NCBI GenBank assembly: GCA_003993805.1
Contig: RSEF01000026.1
Span: forward strand, 4,241,068 to 4,305,067
Reading direction: 5' to 3'
DNA: 64,000 nucleotides
Origin: Himantopus leucocephalus
Taxonomy: Eukaryota; Chordata; Aves; Charadriiformes; Recurvirostridae
Position numbers and translations under genes: made by a program. Below are positions 12,113 through 24,880 of this stretch, piece after piece (position 1 is the stretch's first letter; each line of letters begins with the position of its first letter). The notes below the pieces were generated by a model. That model saw only the letters and a program-made list of their open reading frames with translations, was not told the DNA's origin and did no database searches.

Positions 12113-15100
12113 CTAGAAAAAAAGGAAATTAATTCAAAGCAGATGAGAGTTTAGCTGTGGTACTGAGCGTTGCTGGATGCCTAGAGAAGGACAGTTACCG
12201 AAAAGTGCAAGTTGTGGACCTGCAGCACTTGTACTCAGATTGGTTTGAAAAGGGGAATTCTTGTGACGTTGGTGGCAGATGCTTTAAAACTGTAACAAAG
12301 TCAAGGACCAGCCAAGGACCACAGTATGTCACCTTCAGACGCAGGCGTGCAGCAGGTTGTCTCGAGTCACTGACCCGGCTCGGGGGCGGCCGACAGACCG
12401 CCTGGTGCCAGGGCAGGAGACACCGATATGGCACTAAGGAGGTTTTTTATCTGAGCCCAGGCAGACAGACAGGCAGACACCTCCTGACGCAAGAACATCA
12501 CTTGTTCAAGTCAGGTGAGATGAGCAGCGACGGAGCCGCTGCTTCCACCCGAGAGCTGGTGGGCAACACGGCACCATCCGGGGAGGGCGCACAGCCAGGT
12601 CCCGCTCCAAACATCCCCCTTGGTCAGGTCTAAGCCCTCCCCAAGAGCCTGACAGCCCTGAGCAGGGGCCATGCCCCATCCTGATCCTGCCTCGACTCTC
12701 TCCAGTTTCAGCCAAAGACGCTTCTTGACATACTCCCAGCTAACGCCAGATTCAGCCATGGAGAGCCTCAGGCAGAGGCAGGGTATGGAAATACTTGCAG
12801 AATTTCAGCTTGACTTTCTACTTCCTTGTTCTGGTAGAGATGTGGAATAACTCCGTCCACATGTGTTCAGATAGAGGAGCTTAAACGGGGCAGAGCGGTG
12901 TCAGCCACACCGGCGCTGGCACACACAGACGGGGAGACACCTTGTGCCCATCCTGCCACAAGAGCCTCCTACAGCCACACCGTGTGGGTCGTCTCTGAAC
13001 TCTCCACTCCAAGAGGTGCCTTGAGGACACCCTTAAAAGCAGGTTATCCCCCAGCGCAGCCAGTGGTGCCAGGGCACGGTCCGCTGGCACAGCTGGCTCG
13101 GCGCAGGCAGGCGCAGCGGTCCCAGTTTAGCAGGATACAGCCGGGCACGTGCCGACGGGCTGTCAGGAGCGTGGACGGGACGGAGCAGGAGCAAACCTTG
13201 CTCCCAAGTCCCAGACTGTTCTTTAAGAGCCATGTGGGCAACCTTAGGCATAAAGAGGAAACAGAGCACATAAGACTTTCCACTCATGGCGGAGCGTCCC
13301 GTGTCAGAGCCTTGCCTACACAAAGCCCAGCTAATACGGGGGGAGCACGGTTCAGGTATGAATTCTCTTGACAGCTTTTAAGCTCAGCCCCTGGGTGCTC
13401 TGGTTCGGCTTCGCAGGGGCAAAGGAAGAATTCTGCATTTTTCTCAATGAGATGGAGGGGAGTGAGTCTCATTTTTTTCTGGGAACACCTACAATGTCTG
13501 CAAAATTACCTTCCGTCCACCCCAAGTCAAGATAAATCACTTGTATCTTTACAGCAGTTAATGCAGACTTTTTCACTGTTCATGAAATGAAGTCAACCGA
13601 AAAAAACTTTCTATCTGTGAAATGGCTTTCGTTCTTGGCTGAATAAGACAGATTCCCTAAAGTAGCATCTATGTTTATAGTTAACATTAGTTTATTACAC
13701 ATCCAAAAATGCCCTCTCAGAACATGAAAATACAAGATAGCATCAGTAGGCAAGCTAACGCCTCGCTCAGTCATTAATGGAACAATGACATACTGGGATT
13801 CTGCATAAAGCCCCTATATATCAGGTCGGCAAACAGGCAGAATGTAAAACATGGTCTCACGTGGTAGGGATTTTGCTGAGAGTTAGAAAGCTTCAATTTT
13901 TAAAAAGGCAAAGGGATCCAAATCAAACCTGAGCTGCCTCTCTGCCTTTGTCTCATTATAATTGTCGTCATCAAAAATCCAGAGCTGAGATGTCACCGTA
14001 GACAGGAGAGCATGGGAATACACATTGCAACAGTAAATAATGCAAGAGAAGAATATTAGTACATAGCATCCGGTTCATGTCTTTTGCTTGTGCGATGCTG
14101 GAAGGTAATAACAGCCCATCATTTGCAAGTAGAGTACCTTGCAGTTCTTAATTTTTTTTTTTCCCAAGGTGTGGTCAAAGTTCCTGAGGTAGACATTGTT
14201 CATCGAGTGAATACGCCCTGAAGCTATGCATCCCACACTGGGAGAGGCAGAAGACATAGAGAAAACCTAAAACGGGAGCCACGAGCCCCCAGAGGTGGCA
14301 GCCAGCACGTTGGCACTTTGGCTGTCCCCAACACACACGGGCTGTCCCGGTCCCCGGGGCAGCAAAGCACTCTAAGACGTACGCAGCCGAACCCACCTGC
14401 ATCGCACCTTGCCTACAGTTTCTTTCTTGCCCCAGCTACCCCCGCCCCAGCCCAGCGAAGCCCGCGCGGAGCTGTGGTGTTACAGCCATGCTGTTTCTAA
14501 CACGACGCGTTTCCGTCACCCCAGAGCCCCACTGGGGCCGTCAGGCAGCGCTGCAACTCGCCACCCGTAGGGATGCGTCTAGATAACTGCCCTGGTAAAA
14601 AGACCACACTTCTAACCAAAATAATTAAATTAGCGTTATTAGTGCTGGCTAGGCCTCGCTCCCTGTGACTTCCAGCAAAGCGGAGGCATATACTTTAAAT
14701 ACTTCTCTGAACCCTTTCATCTCCCGCTCAACTAAAGCCACACATATACGAATACTCCTCTGTTCCCCCCAATCTACATAAAGATCAGAACATCAGCTAT
14801 TATGCAGAATTATTAAAATTACCCATCTCTTATTTTAATACACGGCTCTGAACAGAAAGGCGCGACCGTTCCCACAGCGGGAGGTCAGGAGGGAGCTGCA
14901 GGGGCTCCCGTCGGCCGCCCCGACCCGCCACTCCATCCCTGAGCCCCTCCTGAGCCGCGCTGCCCGTGTCCCCGCAGCACCGCCCCAGCACGGCGTCCCC
15001 TCGGCATCACACCTCCAGGTGGGACACGGCACGGGGTTCGCATGGGGCCCCCCTTCGACTAGAGGTTCAAAGACCACCATCCCCCAAAGAAGGTGATTTT

Positions 15101-15359
15101 GCCTTTGGAGATGTCACTTACAGCCACAGAAATGGAAACGATTGGGTTTTTTCCCTTCAACACAGCACGCTTCACATTTCAGACTGTGTTAAACAGCCGC
15201 CAGTCTCCGTGCGCACGTTCCTAAACGCTGCCGGTACTCGACTCGGCCAAAAGAGTGAAGCTTCAAATTAAAAATCATCCATTTAACCACCATGTAAAAG
15301 AATCTGGGTGTTACTTTAACACACCCAGCTAAAGCCGGGGTCCATGCACATGAGCACGC
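12113..15359. other. No gene recognised; CpG-patchy unique sequence
   Basis: CpG-enriched patches lie at about 12,360-12,420, 12,890-13,170 and 14,870-15,010. They are separated by AT-richer DNA at 13,480-13,870 and 14,030-14,160. A short CAGA-type run is present at about 12,461-12,480. No repeat family, RNA gene or convincing exon was recognised. Confidence 0.5.
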
Positions 15360-15900
15360 GTTATCCACGGCAGTGTCGGGATTGCCCCAGCCTTTCCGAA
15401 GCCATCACACGCGGCACACCGACCCGCGCGGCGACGCTCAGCTGCTGAGTGGTTCTCTTCGGATTTGAAGGGGCATTATCGGGCAGGGAAAGCTCACACG
15501 CAGGGTTCGCTCGCAGATGCACTGTTAGCCTAGAGAGCATCGCAGAACAAGTCCAGACAAGGCAAAGCTGAATAAGGCCAAAGAAAGGAGCGTTCCCAAA
15601 GGCGTGTCCTTGGCCCGGGCTGGAATTGCCGCTCAGATAAGCAGCGTGTACCGTCATGTCAGGGGAAGGGAAGGGCCCGGGTTGCTCACAAACCGCGCGC
15701 TGAGCTGCAGACAAAAGGCCGGGAACGAGTTGACAAAGCCTCGCAGCTCGGCGTGCCGGAACAGCCCCGCGGGGCCGCCTCGCCGGACCGTCTGTCTGAC
15801 CGCGGGGACCGCGCGTCCCGCACGGCCAGCGTGGCGTGGAGCAGACGCCGGGGATGGGCACCAAGGCCACGGCGGATGGCGTTAAAGGCGGGAGCGGGTC
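15360..15900. promoter_or_regulatory. CpG-rich block (possible CpG island)
   Basis: CpG dinucleotides are frequent across this block, especially 15,680-15,900, and much denser than in the AT-rich flanks. Frames are open on both strands here, as is common in GC-rich DNA. No convincing donor or start of a named gene follows. It may be an orphan CpG island or simply a GC-rich patch. Confidence 0.45.
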
Positions 15901-18900
15901 GAACCAGGACCTGAGCTGCTAAGTCTGTCCTCAGCACGGTCACTTCTCCCAGGATCTCTCTTAATTGCTCACGTCAAATGCCAGCAGGGACTTTTCCCCC
16001 GGCACACAGTCACAAGCAGATGCATAATCAACTCCTAAAGAGCTGTTTCCTACTTCTACTCAGTAAAAACGCCAAAAGAACCCAGAACAGAAAACACATT
16101 TCTTGGTATTTTCAGCTTCACTCAAGTCATAAAAAATCACTTTGCCGCATCCCAACTTCTTCACGTTACCAGTAAATGGATTCAGGAAAAAATATCAGAA
16201 AAGGCTAGAGCGTTATGGAAAAGCCTCCCGAAGCCAAGTATACTTACCCAAACTAAACTTAAATTTTTCACTACTACAATTTGAAACTCAGCTTCGTCAG
16301 CACTTGTATTTGTAGGATGGAGTCAGAACCACCGCAGGTATTTTTGCTCTGTGAACACATCTGTACCCGTAAGCAGTGACTGCGTAACCCCACTGCAGCA
16401 GCACGTGCCGTTTCACAAGAAACCTTAAGTTTCCCAGAAAACAACCAAGATGGCACAAGCACTAAACAACACTGCTTTATCTAATAGTTGCTTCACACAA
16501 ACTGAGGGATAAACATTTTTCAGCCGTGCAGGTATTTTTTCACCAAAGGCTGGCGGACCCCTTCGTACAGAGCGGCAGAGCAAAGCTCACGATTTCCCCC
16601 CACGCTTGTGCTCCGCTGAGAGAGCAAATCCGAGATTGGGGGTCTGGAAGATGTTTGTGTCCGAATCCATCATTTAGAAACTGGCGCAGAAAGGGCACAG
16701 CCGTGGCTGTGTGGCTCTCTGCATTCCTCTTTGAAAGGAACGTGCTGGCACACGCTAAAGGTAACAAAAGTGTCACTGCAGGAAGCAAAACCTAGTCTGC
16801 ATGCAATCACAAACACATTCAGTGCAAGAACTGGGGAAAAAGGTCTCTGCAAATAACGTCAGACCCGCCAGTAGCATTCCCACCCGTGCCCTAAGTATGA
16901 AGATGGTACAAATCAGATTTAGCTGCTTCTGAAACCACAAGATCAGCCTCGCGCACTGCATCCCCCGCTTACTAACATGCTGCGCCGCTCACGCATCACC
17001 CCGCCAGCTGCAAAACCGCCTTCATGCCGCTCTGTGTCCTGAGGTGTGAAATCGAATATTCTCTTCTTCTGTTTGCACGTGGGCAGAGCTTCCCGGGAAT
17101 GGCCTGTGCGAGCCAGGTAACAGGAATGAAACTAAATCCCAACAACTTTTAGGAAAAGCCTTCTAAAAGTGCATTTCCCTTCGGTACAATAACAAAGATA
17201 TCGACACCTCCGGGGGGGGGAGGGGGGCTTTGAGTAATTTTTGGGCCTGGGTCTCCCGTTATAGTGGGTTTACAGCAATATAATTCACTTATCGCCTCAG
17301 ACATACGGGCGACGTACAGCCCGTGCAGCTGCAGACGTATGCCCGTAGTGCTTCCAAAGAGGCTCAGCTGTATTGCTTACGGCTTCCCCAGTTTAAAAAA
17401 AGAAATTGTGCCTGTAGTCCCCAGATTCCTTGGAAAACAAGCTATCCCCTGTCTCTCCCACCCACAAGAGTTATCAGATTCTTTCAAATGTCTGTTACTG
17501 TGGAATGTAACTTCTTAGCGCTGCTCTAAACTACAGAACAGAAGGAGGAATATTACCTCCATATTGTCCAGGAAATAGGTTTCTGCGAAATTTAACTTTC
17601 CACCCGGTGCTACGTTTCTCTGTACGTTTTTATAGTATAAACAACACAGATGTCTACAGACATACACCTGTACCTGTGTTCAGTTATATCAGCTTCCCGA
17701 TACGTTCCCTCCTTAGCCCCAAACCTCTGCCCTCCGTTATTTCGTTTGGGGGAGCACGCAGCACGCGATGCTCCAGCCTGGGCACGGGCAAACAGGGCTG
17801 CAAAACGCAGCTGCTGACGGAGAGACAGAGAGCACAGACCGACAGCTAACACAGGGCCAAGTGTTTCTTCCAGGGCATTAAAAGGGCACTAAGGCATTAA
17901 AATTCACAGAGAAGTCAGAAATTTCATCTTTTCTGCTTAGAAGTTCATTCCCTGTGAAGGGAGATGCCAGGACTTCTTTCTTGCAGGGTTATTTTTGGTG
18001 GGTTTTTTTTTTATTTTTACAAACATTAACCTGAAAAGTATATTCCTTAGCCATGCTCTGGTGGCTTTAGGCCACATACATCAGCTTAAAAGGTTTATTT
18101 TTAAAGTACTGCTGCATTAGTCTTGTCAGCAGGACGATACATTCTGCCTTCTTGCTCTCAAAGCAAGCGTGCAGACCCCAGTGTGCCCAGAGAGCTTTCA
18201 TCCTGAAGTGACCTGTGACTGCAGAGCCTCTCTTGCCTGATGGCTCTGCCCCATGTGTCTCGGCATGAGTATCTTTCTTCTAAGGTTCAGACGGACTTTA
18301 CAGCTGAAACTCGCTGAGCGCGCTGAGTCTGCGCTGCCCCAGCCGCAACGCTGTGTTAGCGTTGTTCCTCAGTCTGATCAATTAGACGTGACGCCTGATG
18401 AACGTGGGGCTGGTGGAAGTTGTCTCGCACACACTGACCTGTTGCATGGTGCATAAAGCTGTGCGGCTTTCAGGGTTACTCACAAAGGCCAGCCAGGGAG
18501 CGAGGTGTTATTGCTGAACTGTAACAAACGCGGGAAGGGATAAACTGACAACCAAAGTTTGCATTTCATTCGTCTTCTAATGCTGCCAGTTTTAGACCCA
18601 GATCTAAAACCCAAGCAAAAATTTAATAGCACATAGTTATGTTCTAAAGCAGAAATTCAAGAATTACTACAAATTTCAGTTCTTGGCCTTTTGCAGACAC
18701 AGAAAATGCAAGTAACCTTCCAATAATTAACACACGGCCATTCTGTCTTATCTTCAAAGGCAGAGGAGAAGAGGCCTGCTACCGTCAGAGCCTTGGGATA
18801 CTGTTTTACAATTAAGGTATAATCAATCTTTAATTATTTCGTTTGAAGGTTATTTAAGCCCTTCCCTTACGACAGCCCCTTTGGGAAGCCTCAGCGGAGA

Positions 18901-21900
18901 CGGGGCAGCAGCTGCCACGTCTCTTCCTGCAGCTCTCTTCACGATGCTCTGGAGCAGCGGCGGGAGCCGACACGGCCGCGCTGCAGCATCAGCCCCCGCG
19001 CGGATCTTGTGTCGGTGCAGCTATGTTGGCAGAAAGCGCAGTTTTTACACACCAATTAATACACACCAGCACATCGCCTAGCGAGAGAAGATACGTTGGC
19101 ACAGAGGCGTCTCATTGTCTTCTCAAGCAGCTTCGTGTCCATATTAGCTCCCTTCAGCAACACGGCTGCATCCCCGCACCTGCATCACCAGCAGCGACAG
19201 ACCCGGCATTTTGTTAACGCTCAAACTGATGCACTTTTAAGTTGCTCCTGTCAACAGTCACTTTTTTCCCCTGACACAAACCTGCATCACATGAACACTG
19301 TCAGGGCGTGTTATTTATCTAGTTACTGAAACAGCAGAAAAGACCATCTTATCTACAGTTAAAGGTCGTGCTTCCTCCTTTTACCTGGTTTAATGCACCA
19401 GGATTTAGCTGGTTAATACTTCATACCGCTGAGAACGTGCGAGTCTGAAACAGCAAAATGAAAAACGCTATGGAAGAAACAGCGAGGTTTCCAATTTTCT
19501 ACTTTACCGGAAAGGCAGAAAGATCCTTCCCAGTGTCTCAGCACCCGCAGGCATGCTCTTAAACTCAGCCTTAGTTTGCCATCCCATAAACATTGGTGGG
19601 AAATACAGAGCTAACGTGATGTGTCACCAGCGTCCTTTTATAAGCCCTGAGCACTGTGTTGAAACATGGATGTGGCACCTAGAAGTAACAGTGCAGAGAG
19701 CAGGTTACAGCTTGTTGGCTCTTTTCGGTGGCGTCTGAAGTGAACGGTCCCTTCTGAAGCAATCAAGTGAAGCTGAGCAAAAAAATACGTACAAATAATT
19801 TTTCCTCAAAAACTTCCTTCTTTTAAAGCAGGAAGTATTTTCATGGAAATGGTCCCTGCCACAAAGACAGAACTAAATCTCCTGGAAAATGGTTTTCTTC
19901 CTCTGCTTCTCTATTTTCCACCCTTTCCTTTTTCAGCTCACATTTTTCTTTTACTTCCTTAGTGATGAAAGAGGAGAACAAGGGGGAAATGGCAAAACCA
20001 AACTTTGACTAAAAGGTTCTAAAGTCTCAATTTTATTCTTTTTTTCCAGACGTCATAACAGAATGAAAAGTCCAGCGCTCCGTTACGCCACCATGTATTT
20101 ATTTCCCCCCGGTTCAGTTTGAGAGGGGCTCTGCTGAAAACAACAGGGCAAGACCTCCGCCTCTGTGCAGGGCGCGCAGACTCCACGAGTCACCCTGCCC
20201 GAGCATCTGCCGGCACCTTTCTCATAACTCCTCCGCTTCGGAAAGGCTACCTGCGATGCGCCGCATGCTCAGACTTCTCTCGGAGCAGCCCTGACCCTCC
20301 CCGCTCTGCTGCTTGGCCGCACGCTCCCCACGGCCAGCGGCTGGGAGAGTCCGAGCATGGAAGCAGTCCTGTTCCCTGGATATGGCAGCGGGGAAGCTGG
20401 GAGCCTTCCCGCTCCGCTGCAGGCTCATTAATACCGAGCTCTCGGGAAAGATGCCCAGGACTGCCAAGGATACATACTGCAGTTGAATCGGATGCCTCTA
20501 AAGGAAGAAAAGAGCCAAACGTATTAATGTGGAAGAGCCAGATACTTAACTACGCTGCAGAACCAGGTGTGCTCGCTCATGCCAACTCCCATTGCCAAAG
20601 GGGGAATGGGAACAGAACAGAGGCAGTGTTTTCTTTTAAATTTGGAAGTGAAAGGGAGAAAGTAAACTTGCATGGAGCCTGGGGATGGGGTGAAGATGAC
20701 AAGAGAGGTTGGTGTAATCAGTTTTCTTTCCTCTGCAAGTTGCAAATGAGCAATTATGGCTGAGAATATTTGAAATAAAATTACTGGAACCTGTCATCAG
20801 TTGATTGACCTCTGTACAGCTGCCTTGCCGAAGGAGGAGTGTGATTAGAGTCTTGGCTATACCAAGCCATTAAAGATCTAACGCCATTTGGTGTAGACGT
20901 GAATTCATCAGGACAAGCGCCCCGGAAACATTTGGGCACGTCCTGCCTTCTTCCTTGCAAGTTCCAGTAGATGTGGTCTTAAAGTTTCTACTGGTGCCCT
21001 ACGCCACCTCAGAGACATCTGCTTGTCGGGGGGGAGCAGAGCTCAGCCGAACGGTGAAACACCGCACCCGTCCCGTATCGCTGTGATGTAAATGAGAACA
21101 TACGTTTCTGAGCAGCTACCACCAGAAAGCAAGAATACCTGTGAAGAAGGCTTTAAAAAGAAGTAACAGTAATCGGTAATTCAAATGATAGATCTGTAGT
21201 CTCAAACAAGTGGTCAGGAAAAGACGGTACAGGGATAAATCTCAAAGAAACCTAAGCAAGTCTCAATCTTTCTCGTGTTCCCTATTGTTCCGGAATACAA
21301 AGACTTTCTTACAAGCTTTAAGTCTTAATTTTGCAACAAGTATTTCTCACTGTTCACAGCAATAAGCTTCAGCACGTGCCCATCTCCACAGAGACAGGAG
21401 CAGCTGAAGAGACATTGTGATTGAACGATGCCCGTGCTGGCGTCGGCGCTGAGCAGACCGAGCCGAGCTCCCACAGACGCCTCGCAAACACTACTGGTCT
21501 CACCACAGCCACGGTTTGAGGAGACGGCAGGAGACCGGAGCGAGGAAGATGACTCCCTATGATCAAACAAGGGGTTTTGGCTTCACTTCAGAAAGGTTAC
21601 AAGATTGTTTTCCTTTTGTGCATGTGGGAGAGTAAGTGCTGCAGAGGGCAAGGGCGCAGGAAGGCTGGTCACGCTGCGGCACAGCGGAGTCGAAGAAACC
21701 GCGCAAAATGAAAGCGAAGCGCAGTGTTACTCTGTGGTTCATTTTTCTGTGATGGGAAATATTAAGAATGCATAGTCTGAGGGCTCCATTTAATCCTTAC
21801 TCCTATGTAGGCAGTTGCTTTATAAAGATGTTTTTCACAATCCTAAATAAACTCTGGAGGCGAATGGGGGAAAACCCTCAAGTAATTATTCTCCACCCGC

Positions 21901-23030
21901 TTGTGGACTGAATTTACAGTGGGCAATTTCAGGAGACGTGGCCCTGAGCTTTCCTCTGCTGTGTTTGATGTCTCAAACCTGCAGACCAAGTAAATAATTT
22001 GATTCCATTTATTGGACAAATTTAGAGGTCAAAGCTGACAAGCCTTCAAGACCACACAGGTTTCCTCCTTGGAAGCCAAACGCTGGAATGTGCCTTTCAG
22101 ATCCTGCAGGGAAGAGCCTTCATCCCCTGACGTATTTCCATCAGCAGGGTTTGAGAGCTTGCAGCAGCAGTTTTACGAGGTGTTGGCAGCTTTTTCCACC
22201 TAACGGGTACGTGTTGAAAGTTTAAGGGAACTGATAGCTGAAAAGATTGGGCGTTATGGAAGAGCACTGCGCTCCTACCCAACTATCCATGCCGCAGCCA
22301 GCCCCGCCGTACCTGTCCTGGGCAGTACTAGTTGTAAACTTCAAAGGCAGTTGCTATTTTGCAGTAGCAAATAAAACAAATAAAGAACAGATTTGTATCT
22401 AAAAAAACTACTGTCCTGGCTTCAAACTGTGCAGCAGCGCAAAATTGTGGAGAGTTTGGCTTGTTGTTTCGCACAGGCCTCCGAAAAGAAAAGCAAGCAG
22501 AGCACAGTGACAACCTTCAGTACGCATTTCTCACATGAAAAATCCTGACTTCCTTTTTGCTAAACGTGTTCCAGCAGACACATTTATAGGCTGATTTGTT
22601 CACCTCCCTGTTTAAAATGTGCAGCCAAAAAATCAGAACTTTTTAATCATAATTGTAGGTAGTCACGATGGACACTGCTGCCGGGTGCCACCCAGCACAG
22701 TCAGAGCCGCAAACGCGGAGACCTGCGTCATAACCAAAGCAGCCTGAATTCAGAACCTCCGGTTTACCCAAGGAACAAAGAGAAAAGCGGCATGTGTGCA
22801 CAGAGCTCACATGGAAACCAGTGTGAAAGAATGGTAGTAAGTTGTTAGTGCTACAAAAAGAAATAAAGACTTGAAATTTAATTTTTATTTATTTACTTAC
22901 TTAGTTATCTACACCCTGCTTCAGTGGAAAAGCAAAATAATTGAAATATTTTGATTCGTGCAAACTACTAGACCTAAAAGATCCAGAAGTAATCTGCCTT
23001 CCGGAATATTTATGCTAAACGCAAAGTACG
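15901..23030. other. No gene recognised; longest chance open frame at 20.1-20.8 kb
   Basis: Unique sequence with CpG-enriched patches at about 18,880-19,010 and 20,120-20,420. A plus-strand frame is open from about 20,119 to 20,763 (214 codons), but it begins at TTG rather than ATG, is Ser/Arg/Pro-rich through the GC-rich part, and shows no domain. I read it as chance. A G-run of 16 bases (interrupted by one A) sits at 17,212-17,227. AT-rich DNA at 18,560-18,850 and 22,500-22,920 contains no recognised repeat. Confidence 0.5.
17212..17227 (+). repeat. Short poly-G run
   Basis: Nine G, one A, then six G. The run could seed G-quadruplex structure but is too short to claim more. Confidence 0.7.
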
Positions 23031-23559
23031 GGAGCCCAAGGCCGGCCCGCAGAGCTCTGCCCAGCCGCGCCGGGGGGCGAAGGGCAGACCCGCTCCGGGA
23101 GCACCGTGCCCTGTGCCAGGCAGGTGGTTGGGCACCTTCCAGCCCCGCACCCCGTGGAAAAAGAGGGCAGAGATAAAGGTTCAAAAAAGAAAAAAAGGAG
23201 ACTTGACAGAGCCACTAACAGCCAGTGCAACTCCAGGAGCCTCATGGCAAACCGGCTGCCTTCGGAGCCGGCCTTTTAAGGCCATTGCATTGAAGCCCTC
23301 TGAGCGCATCCCTACGCTCCACAAAGCTCTTCTATCCCAGTTCTTCGCCAGGAGATACCCCGACGGCAGATTTCTGCTGCCCGAGTTGCTATTGAGAGGG
23401 ATTACATTATGGCCCCGATCTCGCCCCCATCGCACGCTCCAGAGCTCGCTCCGAGCAGGTTTTCCAGTTCCTTAACAGCAAAGTGAGACGTTTCTTACGC
23501 AGCAAAGCAAACGCAAAAGTTAGGCAATTTGATCCGAGGGAACACTAAAGCGTTCCCTT

Positions 23560-24012
23560 TCAGGCGGGTCGCTGGCAGCGCTGACCCTTTCAAAGAGAAG
23601 CGTCCGAGGGCCAAGAGCCCGCCGGGGCCGCTCCCTCCGCGGTGCGAACGCCGCGCACCCCACTCGCGTCGCGCTCTCCGGGGGCTTTTTGCCGAACTCG
23701 GGGCGGCCCAGCGGCACCTTTCCCCCCCCCCGGCGGGGCTGGGGACAACCCCCCGGCAGCGGCCACGGGCCGGTGCGGCCCCACCGGGCCGCGGGGAGGA
23801 GGAGGAGGAGGAGGAGGAGGAGCCGCCGCCGCCGCCTCCGTGGGCTGCGCCCGCGGGATCGCGGCCATAAAGCGCCCACCTGCGGCGCACCTGCAGCGGC
23901 CGCGCTCCCCCGCCGCCTCCGCCCCGCCCGTTGGGGGTAAAAAGGGCCCTTTCGGGGCACCCGCCTCTCCTCCCCTCGCCGACCTCTCCCCGGCACACCC
24001 CAGCGCCGCCGA
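23560..24012. promoter_or_regulatory. Strong CpG island, candidate promoter
   Basis: This is the densest CpG stretch in the window. It contains GGGCGG/CCGCCC-type boxes, a GGA trinucleotide run (about 23,795-23,822) and a CCG run (about 23,824-23,836). A TATA-like CATAAAG lies at 23,866-23,872 on the plus strand. AT-rich DNA begins immediately downstream, at about 24,080. Long frames on both strands (up to 189 codons on minus) are Arg/Gly/Ser/Pro-rich and typical of CpG-island noise. Direction is uncertain. The good donor after 24,230 favours plus-strand transcription. Confidence 0.65.
23795..23836 (+). repeat. (GGA)n followed by (CCG)n trinucleotide runs
   Basis: About nine GGA units are followed almost directly by about four CCG units inside the CpG island. 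Such runs are often length-variable. Confidence 0.85.
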
Positions 24013-24230
24013 ATAAAGGACCGCTCCTTTTCTCCTGTTCCACCTCCTCTGGGATTCTGGTCAAAAGAAGGACGAAAAAGAAGAGAAATAGGCCCCGAAT
24101 TTATTTATTTACCAGCTGCTTTATTTTAGATTCCTGTCTCTTTAGTCTTTTTTTTTTTTTAATTTCATTTTGGTTTAAAGTTCAGTAAAGCAGTGGCAGG
24201 ACGGGATTGGTACCCAGTTAACCGAGGCAG
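24013..24230 (+). other. Possible 5' non-coding exon ending at a good splice donor
   Basis: Downstream of the CpG island the plus strand reads to GAGGCAG|GTGAGTG, with the donor GT at 24,231-24,232, close to the vertebrate consensus. If the island is a promoter this would be its first donor. Stops occur in all frames, so the segment would be 5' untranslated or part of a long non-coding RNA. A T-rich tract (about 24,147-24,160) lies inside it. Confidence 0.3.
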
Positions 24231-24539
24231 GTGAGTGAACGGTACGACCACGTGTTCTCTGTATTGTATAGAACTGTTGTGACCCGGGGGAGCGTCGTGG
24301 CTGGGAGTCACTTCGTATAGTGGCGGTTTCTTTGGAGAGAAGATGCAGGAGGCTGTAACGAGGTATATTAATATTGTTCATCCAGCAGAAGCGCAGCTCA
24401 TTGCATACGGCCGTGAACGCAGCCTCTCCTTGCTGTTTGGAAGCCGAGGCCAGGAAACAGCTTTTAAAAGGAAAAGTGCAAACTTCTTAAACTTTTCCTA
24501 TGGGTATTTTTAAGTCATAAATAATAGTGAAGTTATTCA

Positions 24540-24880
24540 AAGCAGCAAGTGATGATAGATGGAGAGATTCCCTAAACTGGCAAGAATGATGTAGTTATCA
24601 ATGGCCTTTAAGAAGGATGCAATTCTGTTAGAACCCACGGGGTTGCTCTGGATTTACACTAGTGCAATGAATATGAGATTTGAGCAGCCATCTAAACTAC
24701 CATTTGTAAGAACTTAGTTTATGTTCAATCAGTTGATTCTTCTCTTGATTTTCTATGCAAATCACTTGAAAAATGTTTTCTTACCTATCTAGAGGCATCA
24801 GGAAAAAGTTCATGAAACTAGAGGCATTTGTTATTTTTCCTTATAAAGTTTTAACTTGCTTTAACAAGTTTGCTAAGCAC
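24540..24880. promoter_or_regulatory. AT-rich motif cluster, possible enhancer
   Basis: This non-repetitive AT-rich stretch has a perfect POU octamer ATGCAAAT at 24,755-24,762, TGAT-type PBX/MEIS-like cores near 24,550-24,560 and ATTA cores. Motif content alone is weak evidence, because cross-species conservation cannot be seen here. Confidence 0.2.

Noticed and set aside
20119..20763. 214-codon open frame on the plus strand
   Set aside because: It starts at TTG, spans GC-rich then ordinary DNA with no domain, and overlaps minus-strand open frames. It is likely chance in CpG-rich sequence.
23495..24064. 189-codon minus-strand frame and overlapping plus frames across the CpG island
   Set aside because: Arg/Gly/Ser/Pro-rich translations driven by trinucleotide runs, with several frames open at once. 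This is composition rather than coding evidence.
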